Below, piece after piece: positions 37,801 through 48,961 of a DNA stretch of 64,000 nucleotides. Numbering within the stretch: the first letter of the stretch is position 1; every line of letters starts with the position of its first letter. Origin of the DNA: Cenococcum geophilum 1.58 (taxonomy: Eukaryota > Ascomycota > Dothideomycetes > Gloniales > Gloniaceae); NCBI GenBank assembly GCA_001692895.1, contig KV748178.1:5887387-5951386 (forward strand), given 5' to 3'. A program made the translations under genes and the position numbers. Under the pieces are notes generated by a model. The model made no database searches and was not told the DNA's origin. It saw only the letters and a list, made by a program, of their open reading frames with translations.

Positions 37801-39734
37801 AGAAACGGAGTATTTATAGGAATAATGTAAAAACTAATATACCCTAAGGGGGTTTAAACCCTAATTATGCCGAGAGAGATTATAGTACCTTTACTAAAAC
37901 GAATTATATACTGGCCTGCCGTTAAATAGTTAATCTAAATAGAGCTATTAAGCTGCTAAAGGGCTTAAACTTAAGGTTCTCCTGCTATAGATACTCCTAC
38001 GGCTCTAGTATCCGGCATAATACTATAGAAGATATTTACCAAGTATCTGTTATTAAAGGAAAATATAGAGCTCTCCTTTGGCTCGTTAAAGATATCTAAC
38101 TTCGTAATAGAATAGAGCGTAGATTAATCATTAAGAATAGCGACGGTTTATATACCATTTACCTCACCATACTTAGTAAAGTATTGGTTAGGTAAGTAGT
38201 CCTCAATTTCCATATCTATAAGGAGCTGTTTGGTCTTATTAACCTCACCCTTAAGGTCTTCTACGCCTTCGTATTAAACTAGAAAGCTTTAGAAGTAGGC
38301 CGTAGTAACCTTACGATTTCTAACGTTTCTTATACTCTAACGGAACTTATTATATACCTCTTTTCGCTCATTAAGGGAGTGTCTAGTTAACTAGTAATTT
38401 GGCTTCTTACAAACGTAGCACTTCTTCTAGTAATTACTTTGAAATAAACCTCCATAAGGACCTCCATAATTACCTTATAGTTAACGTTAATTATACCCTT
38501 TACCGTATTCCCTACCACGGCCGCTATATATTTGATTAGTCTAGTTATAATTATATTAGTCGGGAACGCTTAATTAGGTAGGGCTTTTAGTATAGAGCTG
38601 TTAAGATTCTTATATTTACATTACAGTACCTATAGCGGAGCGTAGCTTAGTATATACTCCTTTAAACGTGTCTATAGGTTTATATAGCGCCAAGTTACAC
38701 TTAGGAACGCTATAGCATACTAAGATAACCTAGTCCCTTAGACTGTTCTTATTTTAGTAGGTTTCGGTAAAACTACATTAAATTTTCTAGAGTTTATTAA
38801 AGAGTAGTTAAAGACACTCTAGGCGAGTTATTATTAGGTTAGAAGTAATAACTCTCTAGAATATAGTCTCCCGCCATTCGGATATATAGAGTTGGTAGTT
38901 CTTATTAGTTTTAAAGTGGGCTCTAGTAAGCTAAAGCATTACATTAAAGCTATAGTTTTTACCTGTAATATAGTCGTAATAAAACATTACCGCCCGTCCC
39001 TTTAATATAATAGAGAAAGTATAATGGAACTAGTGGCGTTAAATTCTAACCTTATTGCAGCAGTTATAAAAGACCTATAGTTTTACTCCGAGTATATTAT
39101 ATAATTCTCCTCTAAACTTCTTCTCTTTGTCTAAATATACCTTTATTAGATTTGTGACTTCTTAAGATAAAGGCTTATTAGTTAGCTAGGATAGAGAAGT
39201 TAGAGGTAGTAAAGGTAGAGGAAGAGTACCTCTAAGTGGGAGAGTACCTTTAGGTAGGAGAGTAGCGTTCTAGGGGTTTCGTTCCGAATTAAAGTTGCCT
39301 TCTAAAGAATATAGGTTAGTTTTAGATTTCCGTAGTTAACGTATAATCTTAGCTTCCGTCCATACTAGTTCTTCTATACTAGTAAGAACGGCATAAATAT
39401 TACTGGCAATTAGGTTACCGTTCTTAGCAATATACACCCTATTCCTTTAGAGGGAGTCTCAAAAATCCCAAATAATATTAATATTACCAAGTACCTAGGT
39501 ATCGGCGGTCCATCCTATAAAATCCTCCCTAAAGTATTCCTATAACTATAAATCGGCGTAGTAGCTATCTTAGTAGAATAGAATATGGTGTAGGAGAAAG
39601 CCGTTAACTTATTTTACGGTACAGGTTATTACATTAAAGGTAAATACGTCCCAATCTTCATCGATAAGTTTCGCGTATATAGCTACCCCTAGTGGTAAAA
39701 AGTCTCTCCAGTCGTTTAGAGTAGCTATAGTTAT
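34860..39734 (-). pseudogene. Copia-A gag-pol polyprotein (copy 2), RIP-killed
   Basis: The start codon is ATA at 39734-39732, where copies 1 and 3 have ATG. Gag follows (TLNDWRDFLPLGVAIYAKLI). A zinc knuckle is at 38423-38401 (KCYVCKKPNY). The protease near 38010 reads DTRAVGVSIAGEP, where fungal copia has DTGA, so a key Gly is lost. Integrase lies about 37700-36800. The RT catalytic segment at 35804-35793 ends TDD, followed by IIILGDDQFLALKE. RNase H at 35076-34991 reads LVKLGTIKEKRLIIDIMALW, then SYER. The C-terminus ALETFVNINTLYIRVKG ends at TAG 34862-34860. The plus-strand 83-codon open frame at 35644-35895 is an antisense shadow of the RT. Confidence 0.9.
37438..37487. other. Ambiguous bases in Copia-A copy 2
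   Basis: Seven N are scattered over 37438-37487, inside the integrase region. Similar single N occur at about 50744 (copy 3) and a cluster at about 62554-62576 (gypsy-2). These are assembly or consensus ambiguities, as expected where near-identical repeats were collapsed. Confidence 0.9.
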
Positions 39735-39817
39735 ATCTTTAGAGGAAGGGAATATTGGTAGTGTAGGGATTATCGTTTAGTACGCGTTCGTGACATATAT
39801 TTGCGATTATAGGGCTT

Positions 39818-39975
39818 AGGACTAGTTCTAGCCTTAAATCGCAAAGGCTCGTAAAGTATATTATTCTGCGTAATAGACGCAAGAATCTATAATCTGGGGA
39901 AGGCTTAGAACCAGTTCTGGCCTTTAGATCCTTAGATTTATAGAAGAGTTCTATTTAAGGTTTAGGACCAGTTCT
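39818..39975 (-). repeat. Threefold AGRACYAGTTCT motif in the Copia-A leader (copy 2)
   Basis: Units at 39818-39829, 39907-39918 and 39964-39975, in the same spacing as in copies 1 and 3. The middle unit, AGAACCAGTTCT, is closest to the palindrome AGAAC-NN-GTTCT. Confidence 0.7.
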
Positions 39976-40088
39976 AACCTTAAAAGACAGCTTCCCTTAG
40001 CACGAGTAGCACTGGTATAGTAGCTCGTCTCTTCTTAGTGAAAACCTAGCTGTTCTATAGTATAACAGTAAAGTTAACCACTAATTAG

Positions 40089-40310
40089 TATTAGACTCAC
40101 AAGGGGATATCACGTAGCTACGGTTCGTAGATAGTATAATAATTATTCTTCTTGTTCTTTCTTCTTAAAAAAAGGGGTAAGGAACTTGAGGTTCCTCACC
40201 ACGCTAGTGCCGCGGCGGCACGTGATGGCAACTTGCCGCACGTAACGGCAACTTGCCACACGTGACGGCAATATGCCTTATATAGTGACCATTTGCCTTT
40301 ATTCCCAACA
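40089..40310 (-). repeat. 5' LTR of Copia-A copy 2
   Basis: 222 bp, TATTAGACTC (TG to TA) to ATTCCCAACA. CACGTGATGGCAACTTGCC lies at 40219-40237, followed by two more units. It is nearly identical to the 3' LTR; differences are C/T or G/A. Confidence 0.93.
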
Positions 40311-40435
40311 GTCCTGTCCTTATAGTTCTAGTAATGTCCTTAGGGTCCTATTCTATGTCCTTATCCTTTTTATAGTCTATAAATATTTTTTAAGTTCCTT
40401 CTTAGGAAGAAAGAGTAGTGACGAGCTTTAGATAA

Positions 40436-40661
40436 TGTTAGCGACTTAGTTAATCGAGGCACGAGCACGGCAAGAGGGTCGCGTAAGCCTATATAATTGG
40501 ATTATCTATAAACGAGGATCTAAAGCTAGAGAAAGGAAAGGAGAAGAAGAGTAGCGCCGGTCGAAGTAGGGTTCTTTTATACGGTCCTCTAGTTATATAA
40601 CCTTAAAGTTCTACTAAGTTCTACCAGTTAAGCTCTGCTAAGTTCTGCCAGTGCCGTAACA
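40436..40661 (-). repeat. 5' LTR of gypsy-1
   Basis: 226 bp, TGTTAGCGAC to GTGCCGTAACA, followed by GAAGG. A TATAAAA box is on the minus strand at 40581-40575, a likely promoter. Its U3 has the GGCAGAACTT-type repeats, unlike gypsy-2 and gypsy-3. Confidence 0.92.
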
Positions 40662-40666
40662 GAAGG

Positions 40667-43270
40667 CTAATTAGAAGGTAGTATAAAACAAACTAAAGGG
40701 CTAGTTTTAACCCCTATATAGGTTCCCGTGCGATATAAAAGATAAACTAAACGTACTAGTAGAGGCTATATACTAGGCGATTAAAAATACTATAGTAAAG
40801 ATAATACCTAGCGCGCGGCCCTTACCGTAAGCCTCTAAAGCGTAGTTAAAGGAATGTATAAAGGTGGTAAAGAAAACCTAGTGGGCTTTCTAGGTATAAA
40901 AGGCCTCCTAATTAATACCTAATTGGATTAACTACAGAGTCGCATATAATAAAAAGAAAAGGGCAATCTAGTAAAAGGCTAATAAGCTATAGAGATATAC
41001 TATTAAAAAGCTAACAAACAACCCTAAGGGAGTGTAGAGGTTAGTAAAATAGGCGCGTATAGCGGATAGGAAGCTAAAGGCCCTACTATAGTTCCCTCCT
41101 ATTAGTAGACTAGAAGAAAAAACCCTATACTATAATAATAAGGAGAAGGCCGCTATCCTTATAGAGCATTTTTTCCTACTGCCTATAAAGGCGGACCTTA
41201 GTAATATACCGGATTTTATATACCTAGAGCTAAGAACTATAAAGGAAGAAGTTAAGGAGAAGGATATTACTACGGCCCTAAAGGGGCTTGCCCCTAATAA
41301 GGCCCTAGGCCTAAAGAAGATTATTAATTAATTCCTTAAAATATACGGAGAGTAGCTAGCCCCAGTACTAGCTAAGCTCTTTAACAGCTATATAGTAATT
41401 AGATACCACCTAAAACCATTTAAAAACTCTATTATAGTAGTCCTTCAGAAACCGTAGAAGCCGTTCTACTTTACAGCAAAGGCCTACTAGCCAATTATAC
41501 TACTTAACACTATTAAAAAGCTACTTAAGAAAATAGTAGCCAGTAGGTTATCTAGAATTACGGAAGAGATAGGTATACTACTAGCTAGCCAGATAGAATT
41601 AAGGCTAGGGCGCTTAACGCAAATAGTACTAAAACTGCTAACTTAATAGATATATATAGTATAGAGGAGCAACCTAAACCTAGTAGTATTACTACTTAGC
41701 CTTAATATTTCCGGGGCTTTTAACTAAGTCTCCTATAAAAGAATAATCTATAACATAAAAGCCTAGGCTATACCTTACTAAATAATAGAGTTTATAAAGT
41801 TCTTCCTTAATAACCAAATAACAAGGCTCTTAATTAGAGGATATATAGCGTAAATAATATAGACGAATACTAGTATACCCTAAGGCTTAGCGCTATCGCC
41901 AATCCTATTCCTTTTTTTTTACCTACACACTCCTGCCGGAGCTATAAGGGGGCACTACTACAGCATTTAGGTTCGTTAACAACTCTAATATACTAACGTA
42001 TAGTAAGACCATAGAGAAGAACTATAGAGCCCTAAAAAGGGCGTACAAAATATATATAGAGTGGGCACGCTAGCACGGGGTAGTATTCGCCCTAGAAAAG
42101 TACCACCTTACCTATTTTATAAGAAGCCATAAGAAGTTTAATATAAAGGCCACAGTTAATATACGTGGATTTATAGAAGGCCTAGTTAGCAACCTACGCG
42201 TGCTAGGGGTATAGGTTAACTTAAAGCTTAAATAGGGACCATATATTAACATCGTTAAGGCGAAAACGGTTACATAAATAGCCGCACTAACTAGGCTCAC
42301 AGCCTCCATATAGGGCGCCTCCTTTTAGAAGGCGCGGACAATATACTCCGCCGTAGTCTAGCCGGCAATCTTATACAGATACAGCACCTGGTACTTACCA
42401 CTAGAGTGGGCAAAGCTTAAAGAGATAAGTAAAGCCAAGCTATACTAACTAGGCGTAGCGTAGAACCTATACCTCTGTAATATTGCGGGGGCATATAAAT
42501 TAACGCTAATAGTAGTATTAAAGTACAAGATGGGGTTTCCGCTGCTTTAGATATACCTAGAGGAGCTAGCTATAGCCTACGCAGAAAGGATATAAAAGGG
42601 GCAGGTAAAAGAACATATTAAAAGGGAGTACAACACTATATAAACTATAATAGCCTACTAGCTCTAACCTAGAATAAGGCCACTAATACGGCCTACTAAA
42701 AGGGATAAGCTTAAGAGGATAGCGGCTACTATTATAGGGATAGATATATAGCTAGCAGACCTATCTAAAGCACAATATAGGAAGAGCAGAAGGGCTAGGG
42801 TATAAAAAGCGTTTAAAGAACAGTAAAAAAGGGAGTGGGAAAAGTACTAGAGCATATTTACGTATTATATAACGGCCTAGGCCAAACTATAAAATAAAAA
42901 GGTCTATAAACGCCATGCAAGGCTTACTAAGTTAGAGAGTATAATTAATATACTACTTAGAATAGAATATATAGGGCTTAATAGATACCTCTATTACCGG
43001 AAAGTACTAAGGCACCTAACTCCGGCCTACCTATACGGCCACAACCAACAATCGACGATATACGTAATAGTGTTTTACCCTAGGTACACCACTAGCCGGG
43101 TAGAAATATATTATTACGCTAGAATATCCTTATATAGAGAGCTCCTAGCTAAGCTAAAGGCTGCTAAGGTAGTTACGGACTAGTTTATATAGACAAACCT
43201 CCTACTATACCTCTTATTAGCTAGGGAGCTGGCTAGGGCGAAGGGAGAAGGCTAGAAAGTACTTTAAGAA
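40667..43270 (+). pseudogene. LINE ORF2 part 2: reverse transcriptase and C-terminal region
   Basis: Continues the ORF cut at 28707. RT landmarks in order: ALKGLAPNKALGLKKI near 41280, PFKNSIIVVLQKP near 41420, TIKKLLKKIVASRLSR near 41510, LNISGAFN near 41700 and GLALSPILFLFFY near 41890. The catalytic box near 41975 reads FVNNSNILTYSKT, where FVDD is expected, so both catalytic Asp are lost to RIP. A frame change lies near the T run at 41910-41920. The distal part (LGVAQNLYLCNIAGAYKL-like, about 42450-42500) is a degraded linker and probable RNase H. The minus 65-codon frame at 42112-42309 is a shadow. Confidence 0.85.
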
Positions 43271-43289
43271 GAAGAGAATAGTAGAGTAC

Positions 43290-43640
43290 GGCAAAGTACG
43301 GCAAATTACGGCAATATCGCGGCAATTTGCCAAATATGGTAAAATACTTAGGTATAGCAGAATCTGGCAGAATTTAACAATATAGCAGAATTTAGTAAAA
43401 CTTAGTAAGTTAGTAGAACCTAGTATAACTCAGCAAGTTAGCAGAAGTTAGTAGAACGTAGCAAGTTAGTAGAATATAGCAGAAATTAGCAAGTTAGTAG
43501 AATTTAGCAGAAACTAGCAAGCTAGCAAAATTTGGCAAAATTTGGCAGAACTTAGTAAGTTAGCAAAACTTAGCAGAATGCAGTAAGTTAGTAAAACTTA
43601 GCAGAACTTAGCAGAACTTAATAGAATTTAGTAGGTAACG
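43290..43640 (+). repeat. LINE 3' region minisatellite
   Basis: First TACGGCAAA/TTACGGCAA repeats and a GGCAATTTGCC palindrome (43321-43331), then about 300 bp of degenerate tandem units built from GCAGAACTTAGCAAGTTAG. GCAGAACTT is the same motif that is repeated in the gypsy-1 LTRs. It lies between the ORF2 end and the LINE tail. Confidence 0.75.
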
Positions 43641-44025
43641 CGCCCTAGTACTATTATAGCTACGGAGCTACGGAGCTGTGTATAGACTTCTATACTACTA
43701 GCCTTACGGGCCGCTAGCCCTTGCCCTACCTAGATAACCGGACTAACTAAGACGGAACTTAGGCCTTAGCCATATACCCCACCGGACGGACCTAGAAGTA
43801 CGCATTAAAATGGCTTTTCTATAGCGCCTTAAGGAGACGTCTACTTATGCTTAGCAGCTAGTACTATTTAGAAAAGAGGCTATACAGGCCGCATAATAGC
43901 AAAAGGAGAGGTTTTATCCGGCTATAGCTGTACGGTTTCCCTTTTATACATATATACCTATATAGACCCGCTATATAAACCCTAACAGAAGCCGCAACAG
44001 CGTAATTAAATATCTTATCTTATCT
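43641..44025 (+). other. LINE 3' untranslated region and tail
   Basis: Non-repetitive 3' region ending in TATCT repeats at about 44011-44025 instead of poly(A), then the right target duplication. Short-repeat tails are known in several LINE groups. Confidence 0.7.
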
Positions 44026-44046
44026 TATAGATTTTAGGTATATATA
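44026..44046. repeat. Target-site duplication of the LINE, right copy
   Basis: Begins TATAGATTTTAGGTA. It pairs with 26167-26187; all five differences are CpA to TpA changes on this copy. Confidence 0.8.
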
Positions 44047-44599
44047 TTACTAGGCAGATTAGATAGGTAATAGAATAAACCTAAAACTTATAGATTATTA
44101 TCTAGTAAATTTTATAATCTCTGCTATCTACTTATATTCCTTAATCCACTATCTAAATTATCTGCGAGTCTCTAGGCACCTATAACTAGATAAGCCGAGA
44201 ATTAAAGTACTATTGGTATAAAAACTTACCTAATACCGCCGATCCCCATCTAATAATTATAAATTAATTTGCCTGCCCCTTCTAACTCAGAAACTAAAAC
44301 CTAAGTATTAGACTAGTTTACTTTCTAAAATATAATATTATAAGGGTCGCGGTATAATCCGTTATTTAGAATTATAGGATTATATAACTTAGCCATATCT
44401 TTAAGTAACTCCCTAGAGCACCTCTCTACAAGTTAACGAAACTTAATTATACTAGGCTCCCACTTAATAAGATAGGATTCCTTTCCGCTATTATATTAGA
44501 AATCCTTTACCCTCTTTATAGGCTATAGCCTATTATACTTAAAGTATATTATAGCCTTATTGTTATATATTTCGCTATTTTAGGCGCTAGATAATTCTA

Positions 44600-47367
44600 G
44601 TCGGTCTTACCTAGGTCGTTAATAAAGGCTAATCTTAGGTCAACTTTGCAAATACGACTTTATAGCAATAATACTAACTTAGGATTTTTAACGGCAATTA
44701 TGTTATATATAACAACTATAAAAGTTAAGAGAGGTATGTTTTTATTAGATATATATTATAAGGTATATTATAAGCATAAAAGGCGACTAGTAGGGGTAGA
44801 TAATTAAATTAAAGTTATAACTAATAAGAGTAAGAGTGAATAAATAACCACTAAAGTAGGCCATAGGCCGAAAATAGGAAACTTGTTTTTAAATCGAGTT
44901 ATTTTAATACCGTTTTAGACTAGAAGTATAGTTGGCTAAATATTAAGCGCCTAATTAGTTTAGCGCCTTTTGGGTAATTCTAAGAAACTAATTCCTGTAA
45001 TTTAAATACTAATAACTTAAACTTTAACTCTAGAGGAAGCTAGATATCTAAATTAAGCAGAATACTTACTACTATGCTTTAATATAGTTTCTAGGATAAT
45101 TTCGCTTCTAGCCGCCCGGTAGCCAAGCTTTACCAGTATATATATAAAATATTATATAGTAAGCAACTTAGTAATTTGCTAGAATAAATAAATTACTATA
45201 GTTTATCTATTTTTCGCTTTGCTGGAATAGAAGAAAGAGACTTTTTAAGTATTAAGTAATCTGCCCGGCTAAATAGAGCGTAAAGTTGCTGCGAATTAAT
45301 TAGATCTTTAAGAGATATAGGAAATCCGCTTATTAACCTAGGCATACTTATAATCCCTCTAATAAAGATTGTAATACTTTCGCTTAAGGTATTAACCATA
45401 AATTGCACACGTTATTTAAATAGGGGATAACCCTTTAGTACTTTTAATATATAAACCGTTGGATAACCATAAATAAGGAACCAAGATGATATAGTAATAA
45501 GCTAAAAGTATAAGTATTAACGCCCATTAGAAGGGAGATTAAGTTAGTAAAATATATAACTAACGTACTTATAACGGCCGTTAATATACTAAGGGAGATA
45601 TTTAAGCTCGAAGTAGAACATTACAGCGTATATTAAGTCCATAATAGTAGGAATTGTAAAACTTAATTTTATATATTCCGTAATTTAGCTTTTTAATTCT
45701 CCTACTATAGATAAGTTATTAAGTAGAGGTTTAGGCCCTTGGAGATAAAGATTAAGACAATAATATCTACTGCGGTACTATACTGGGATAGTATAAATAA
45801 ACCTCTTCTAAGCTTCCTCGCTGTCTAGGCTCCACATAAAGCTTTTAAAGAGTTTTAGGTAAAATCAATCTATAACTAGGGATTAAGTGCTAGCAGCTAT
45901 TAGTATAGAGGTTATACCGGTCCCTAATAAGAGAGTAAAGTTAGGCTTGACCTTTTTAGGCTATAGGAATAGACTTTCCAATTAGGTAATAACAATTAGA
46001 TTATTATTTTAAAGGCCCCTATCCTAAAAAGTACTAAGGTTTTTTACTACTTTAGGTTTAAAGAACCTTTCTAATTAGTATTAAATTATAGGATATATAA
46101 TAGACTAGCTAACTAGGGTGCGGCAGAAGTATAATATGCTCTAAAATGTATTAGCTTAATTCTAAGCATCCCCTAGATTAAATATACGCTTCACTAATAG
46201 ATATATTATACTATAAATGGTTGGCCCAGATTAAACTATACCCTATATAATTAGGACGCTACTATATTAAATTGGGAAAGTACTTTACTTACTAATATCC
46301 TTAAGTTACTTACCCCTATTATAATTGCAAAACAAATAAGGCTATAACTCCCTAGCGGTTATTGTTATTACTATAACTCTAGTATTATTTGTTAGTGGAT
46401 TAAATATTTTTAGGTAGGATCTAAAAGCGGCCTTAAAGCCTGATTCGATGGCGGTAAGGCTATACTAGCTATCTTAGGCGTAGTCTAGCATTATCTCTTA
46501 CAACCTAGTAAGTAAAGTAAATCTAAATTTTCGCCGCTTAAAGGTCTTGCTTACTATATTCTTAAACCTCTATAACGACTTAGCTGCGCTCTACCCTAAG
46601 AGATTTATTTCTATAACGGTCATCCTACCTAATTACTAGATTAACTTAAGTTTTTAATAATAATATTTCTTTTTTATATACCCGCAGAAGTGCTATAGAT
46701 GAGGTTAAAATGTTCTCGCAGTGAATATTTAAAATTAGATAGTGTCTGCTTAATATATATTAGAAAGATAAGAGATATAACTCCCCTTATACCTCCGCCA
46801 TCTATACTTAAAATATAAATATTAGCACTAAGTGGCACAAATTAAAAATTAGATGCTCTGTAAGGTGAGGCACAAAGGACATAAAATAAAAGATAATAGT
46901 TGTGTTTCGTCGAGGATAATCGTCTTCTATATGTTTTGATATATATATTATAGAGTACATAACCGTAGTCTAATACCTTTTTAGGCATTTATATTAGATA
47001 ATAAAAGTAAGACTTATAGCTTCTAAACTCTACTACTTGGGGCTGAAGCCTTATAATGTTTTATATATAAATCTAGGATGCGGTTAATAAAGAGTTTAAT
47101 TAAAGTATTTAGAATATAGACTGGAAATTATCCAGAACCGCTAATAAAATTTTTATATAGATACTCGCATCTATAGCATAGTCCTATATTATAGAGATAT
47201 AAGCGTTTAAGAAATACTTTAAGAAGATAAAAGTAGAAAGAAAGTCTATAATTAGTATTAGTAGGTTGGCTAGATTTAGGGCGGGGGTTATATAATAAGA
47301 ACCCGGGGGATAGCTTAACAGAATTAACGCTAATACTACTAATGGGGTAATAAAGTGCTATAGCCAT
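44600..47367 (-). pseudogene. Long RIP-killed protein gene of unknown family (about 850-1000 codons)
   Basis: Minus-strand frame from ATG 47367 (MAIALYYPISSISVNSVKLS) that stays in one frame for at least 1.96 kb; a later in-frame Met at 45408 (MQFMVNTLSESITIFIRG) confirms phase. Other readable parts: GLCYRCEYLYKNFISGSG near 47150, ESGFKAAFRSYLKIFNPLTN near 46440, ARELQPYLFCNYNRGK near 46350, AVMFYFELKYLP near 45620, LINSQQLYALFSRADYLILK near 45280, LPLELKFKLLVFKLQELVS near 45010. Stops are TAA/TAG of RIP type. No introns are evident. The C-terminal end is uncertain (44300-44800). I do not recognise the family; size and single-exon layout resemble mobile-element proteins. Confidence 0.5.
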
Positions 47368-48452
47368 GCCTAAGACGGTATATACTTAATAAGATTTTTA
47401 AGGCACGCTAAGAACCCCTTATTTAAGAAGCTATAAGGTTATATTATTTGGATAAATAAGAACGGGGTAGTAATAGTAAAGTAAAAGTGCTCTAAAGCCA
47501 AGCTTAATAAAACCTTAAAATACTTAAAACGGAATTTAACTTAAGTAGATTAGTGTAAGACGCGTGCTTTTTTTAATATAAAAAGAATTCGCTTTCGGAA
47601 CGCGCATAAACGTTTCGCCAAGCTTATAGACGAATTTAGTTTAAGGATATAGATACTATAAAAATAAGCCTTTAGATCTATATTTACGTCTTTAGCTTTA
47701 CTATATTACTTAAAGTTCTATATTATTTTAGTTATTAAAGCTAAGGACTTTAATTCAGCAATATTTTTATTAAAGGTTAATAAGGATATATTAAATATTA
47801 GCAGAATATAGGGGAGTACGGGGAGATCGGAACTTAGAGATTTAACAGCTTATTAAGCTATAAGCTTAGATACCTCCCTTAGTCCACCCAGATCTATAAT
47901 AAAATAGCAGACTACGTTAGAGAAAGGTAAGAGTACTTAATTATATAATAATATGCTAAGCATTTTGTGACGTTTTAAAGGCTACTACTAAGAAATTTTT
48001 CTTGTTACTATCTCCCCACTACTATAGGAAAGAAGCAACTATAACGAAGAATAGTTTTAAAGTTTATAATCGATAAAAAGGATTAGTAAGGTATCTTTAC
48101 GGGTTTTAGGGTCTTCCTAAAGGTAGATTTAATTGTGCTTATTAGCTAGAAATTTTCTATCTATAGTATCTCCTAGTAGGTGTTGCAGAATAGCAGACTT
48201 TGTTTTTTTACTAACTAGCGTAATAAATAATGGGCTCTAATACTAGCTCTCTTCTAGTATTAAGGACTTAAAAATTTATTAGTGCTTAGTAAGAGCACCT
48301 TCGCTTTTAAAATTAACAGTTATTTAAAGAATTTTCGCCATTAATAAAAGCGGACAAGGCGGAGGAGTGGAGCTTAGGGAATCCTCTAAAAATTCGCTTA
48401 TATATATATATTTAAATATTTACAGTTTTCTGAAAATTTAATTCTGCTTTAT
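47368..48452. other. No gene recognised
   Basis: RIP-mutated sequence left of Copia-A copy 3. Before that insertion it was contiguous with 54394 onward, so it may hold the missing N-terminal part of the DUF3723-like gene, but I could not follow a frame across. Confidence 0.4.
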
Positions 48453-48457
48453 ACCAC

Positions 48458-48623
48458 TGTTAGACTTATAAGGTAATATTACGTATCTACGAATATAGGT
48501 AGTATAATGGTTGTTATTCTTATTAAGAAGAAGGGGGAGGGTAAGGAACCCAAGGTTCCTTACCGCGCTAGTGCCGCGGCGACACGTAACAACATATAAC
48601 GACCGCTTACCTCATTCCCGACA
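48458..48623 (-). repeat. 3' LTR of Copia-A copy 3
   Basis: 166 bp, TGTTAGACTT to ATTCCCGACA. It has the shorter form of the CACGTGACGGCAACTTGCC region, heavily RIP-altered here. Confidence 0.92.
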
Positions 48624-48776
48624 CTAGCAACTCTTCTTTTATAGTTGCCGTCTATATACACTTATAGATTGCTACTATATAAAGATATAAAGCTAAGGAG
48701 AAGAAGAAAAAGGGCGTTAGGGGTTAACGCGAAGACAAGGGGCCGCTAAGGCGCTAGTAGTAAGCGAGCTAATGGC

Positions 48777-48803
48777 GATTTTCCATCCCGGGGATGGAAA
48801 ATC
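48777..48803 (-). repeat. Hairpin near the Copia-A 3' end
   Basis: Arms GATTTTCCATCC (48777-48788) and GGATGGAAAATC (48792-48803) with loop CGG. The same block is present in copy 2 around 34700-34735, where RIP has spoiled pairing at a few positions. It lies between pol and the 3' LTR, so it could fold in the genomic RNA. Confidence 0.65.
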
Positions 48804-48961
48804 CTAATTAGCCAGCTTAACGACTAGCGTTAGCAGAACTCCATACCGCCACCTAAATCAATTAGGCGTGGCACTCTTAGTATAAATTTAACTAATTAAA
48901 CAACTTTAACCGGCGGTTAAAGTTCTATAAAATCTTAACTTCTTTAAATTTCCCTCTTAAC

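Larger units (their letters stand above)
34268..40310 (-). mobile_element. Copia-A retrotransposon, copy 2 (complete, nested in gypsy-1)
   Basis: LTRs at 34268-34489 (3') and 40089-40310 (5') are flanked by a perfect duplication GTCCT (34263-34267, 40311-40315). The minus-strand gag-pol has copia order. At 6.04 kb it is complete but RIP-killed. It is the third level of nesting at this site (LINE, gypsy-1, Copia-A) and lies in the gypsy-1 leader. Confidence 0.95.
28708..40661 (-). mobile_element. Gypsy-1: Ty3/gypsy chromovirus, split by Copia-A copy 2
   Basis: LTRs at 28708-28933 (3') and 40436-40661 (5') are flanked by the duplication GAAGG at 28703-28707 and 40662-40666. The body on the minus strand has gag, protease, RT, RNase H, integrase and a C-terminal chromodomain. 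Without the nested Copia-A (34268-40310 plus its TSD) it is about 5.9 kb. It is the same family as gypsy-2 and gypsy-3 at the right end. It sits inside ORF2 of the LINE. Confidence 0.93.
26188..44025 (+). mobile_element. Tad1-like LINE retrotransposon, split by gypsy-1
   Basis: Non-LTR element in two parts, 26188-28707 and 40667-44025 (about 5.9 kb without the insertion). It has ORF1 with zinc knuckles, ORF2 with APE-type endonuclease and reverse transcriptase, a repetitive 3' region, and a tail of TATCT repeats ending at 44025. Target duplications flank it (26167-26187, 44026-44046). ORF1 begins only 6 bp inside the left end, so the 5' leader is probably truncated. The whole is RIP-killed. 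Gypsy-1 (TSD GAAGG) interrupts ORF2 after the endonuclease. Confidence 0.9.

Noticed and set aside
43290..43640. Repeat array as a CRISPR
   Set aside because: Units are degenerate and contiguous without unique spacers, and sit in a LINE 3' region of a eukaryotic genome.
44005..44030. Possible telomeric repeat (TATCT)n
   Set aside because: Only three units and followed directly by the LINE target duplication; it is the LINE tail, not a telomere.
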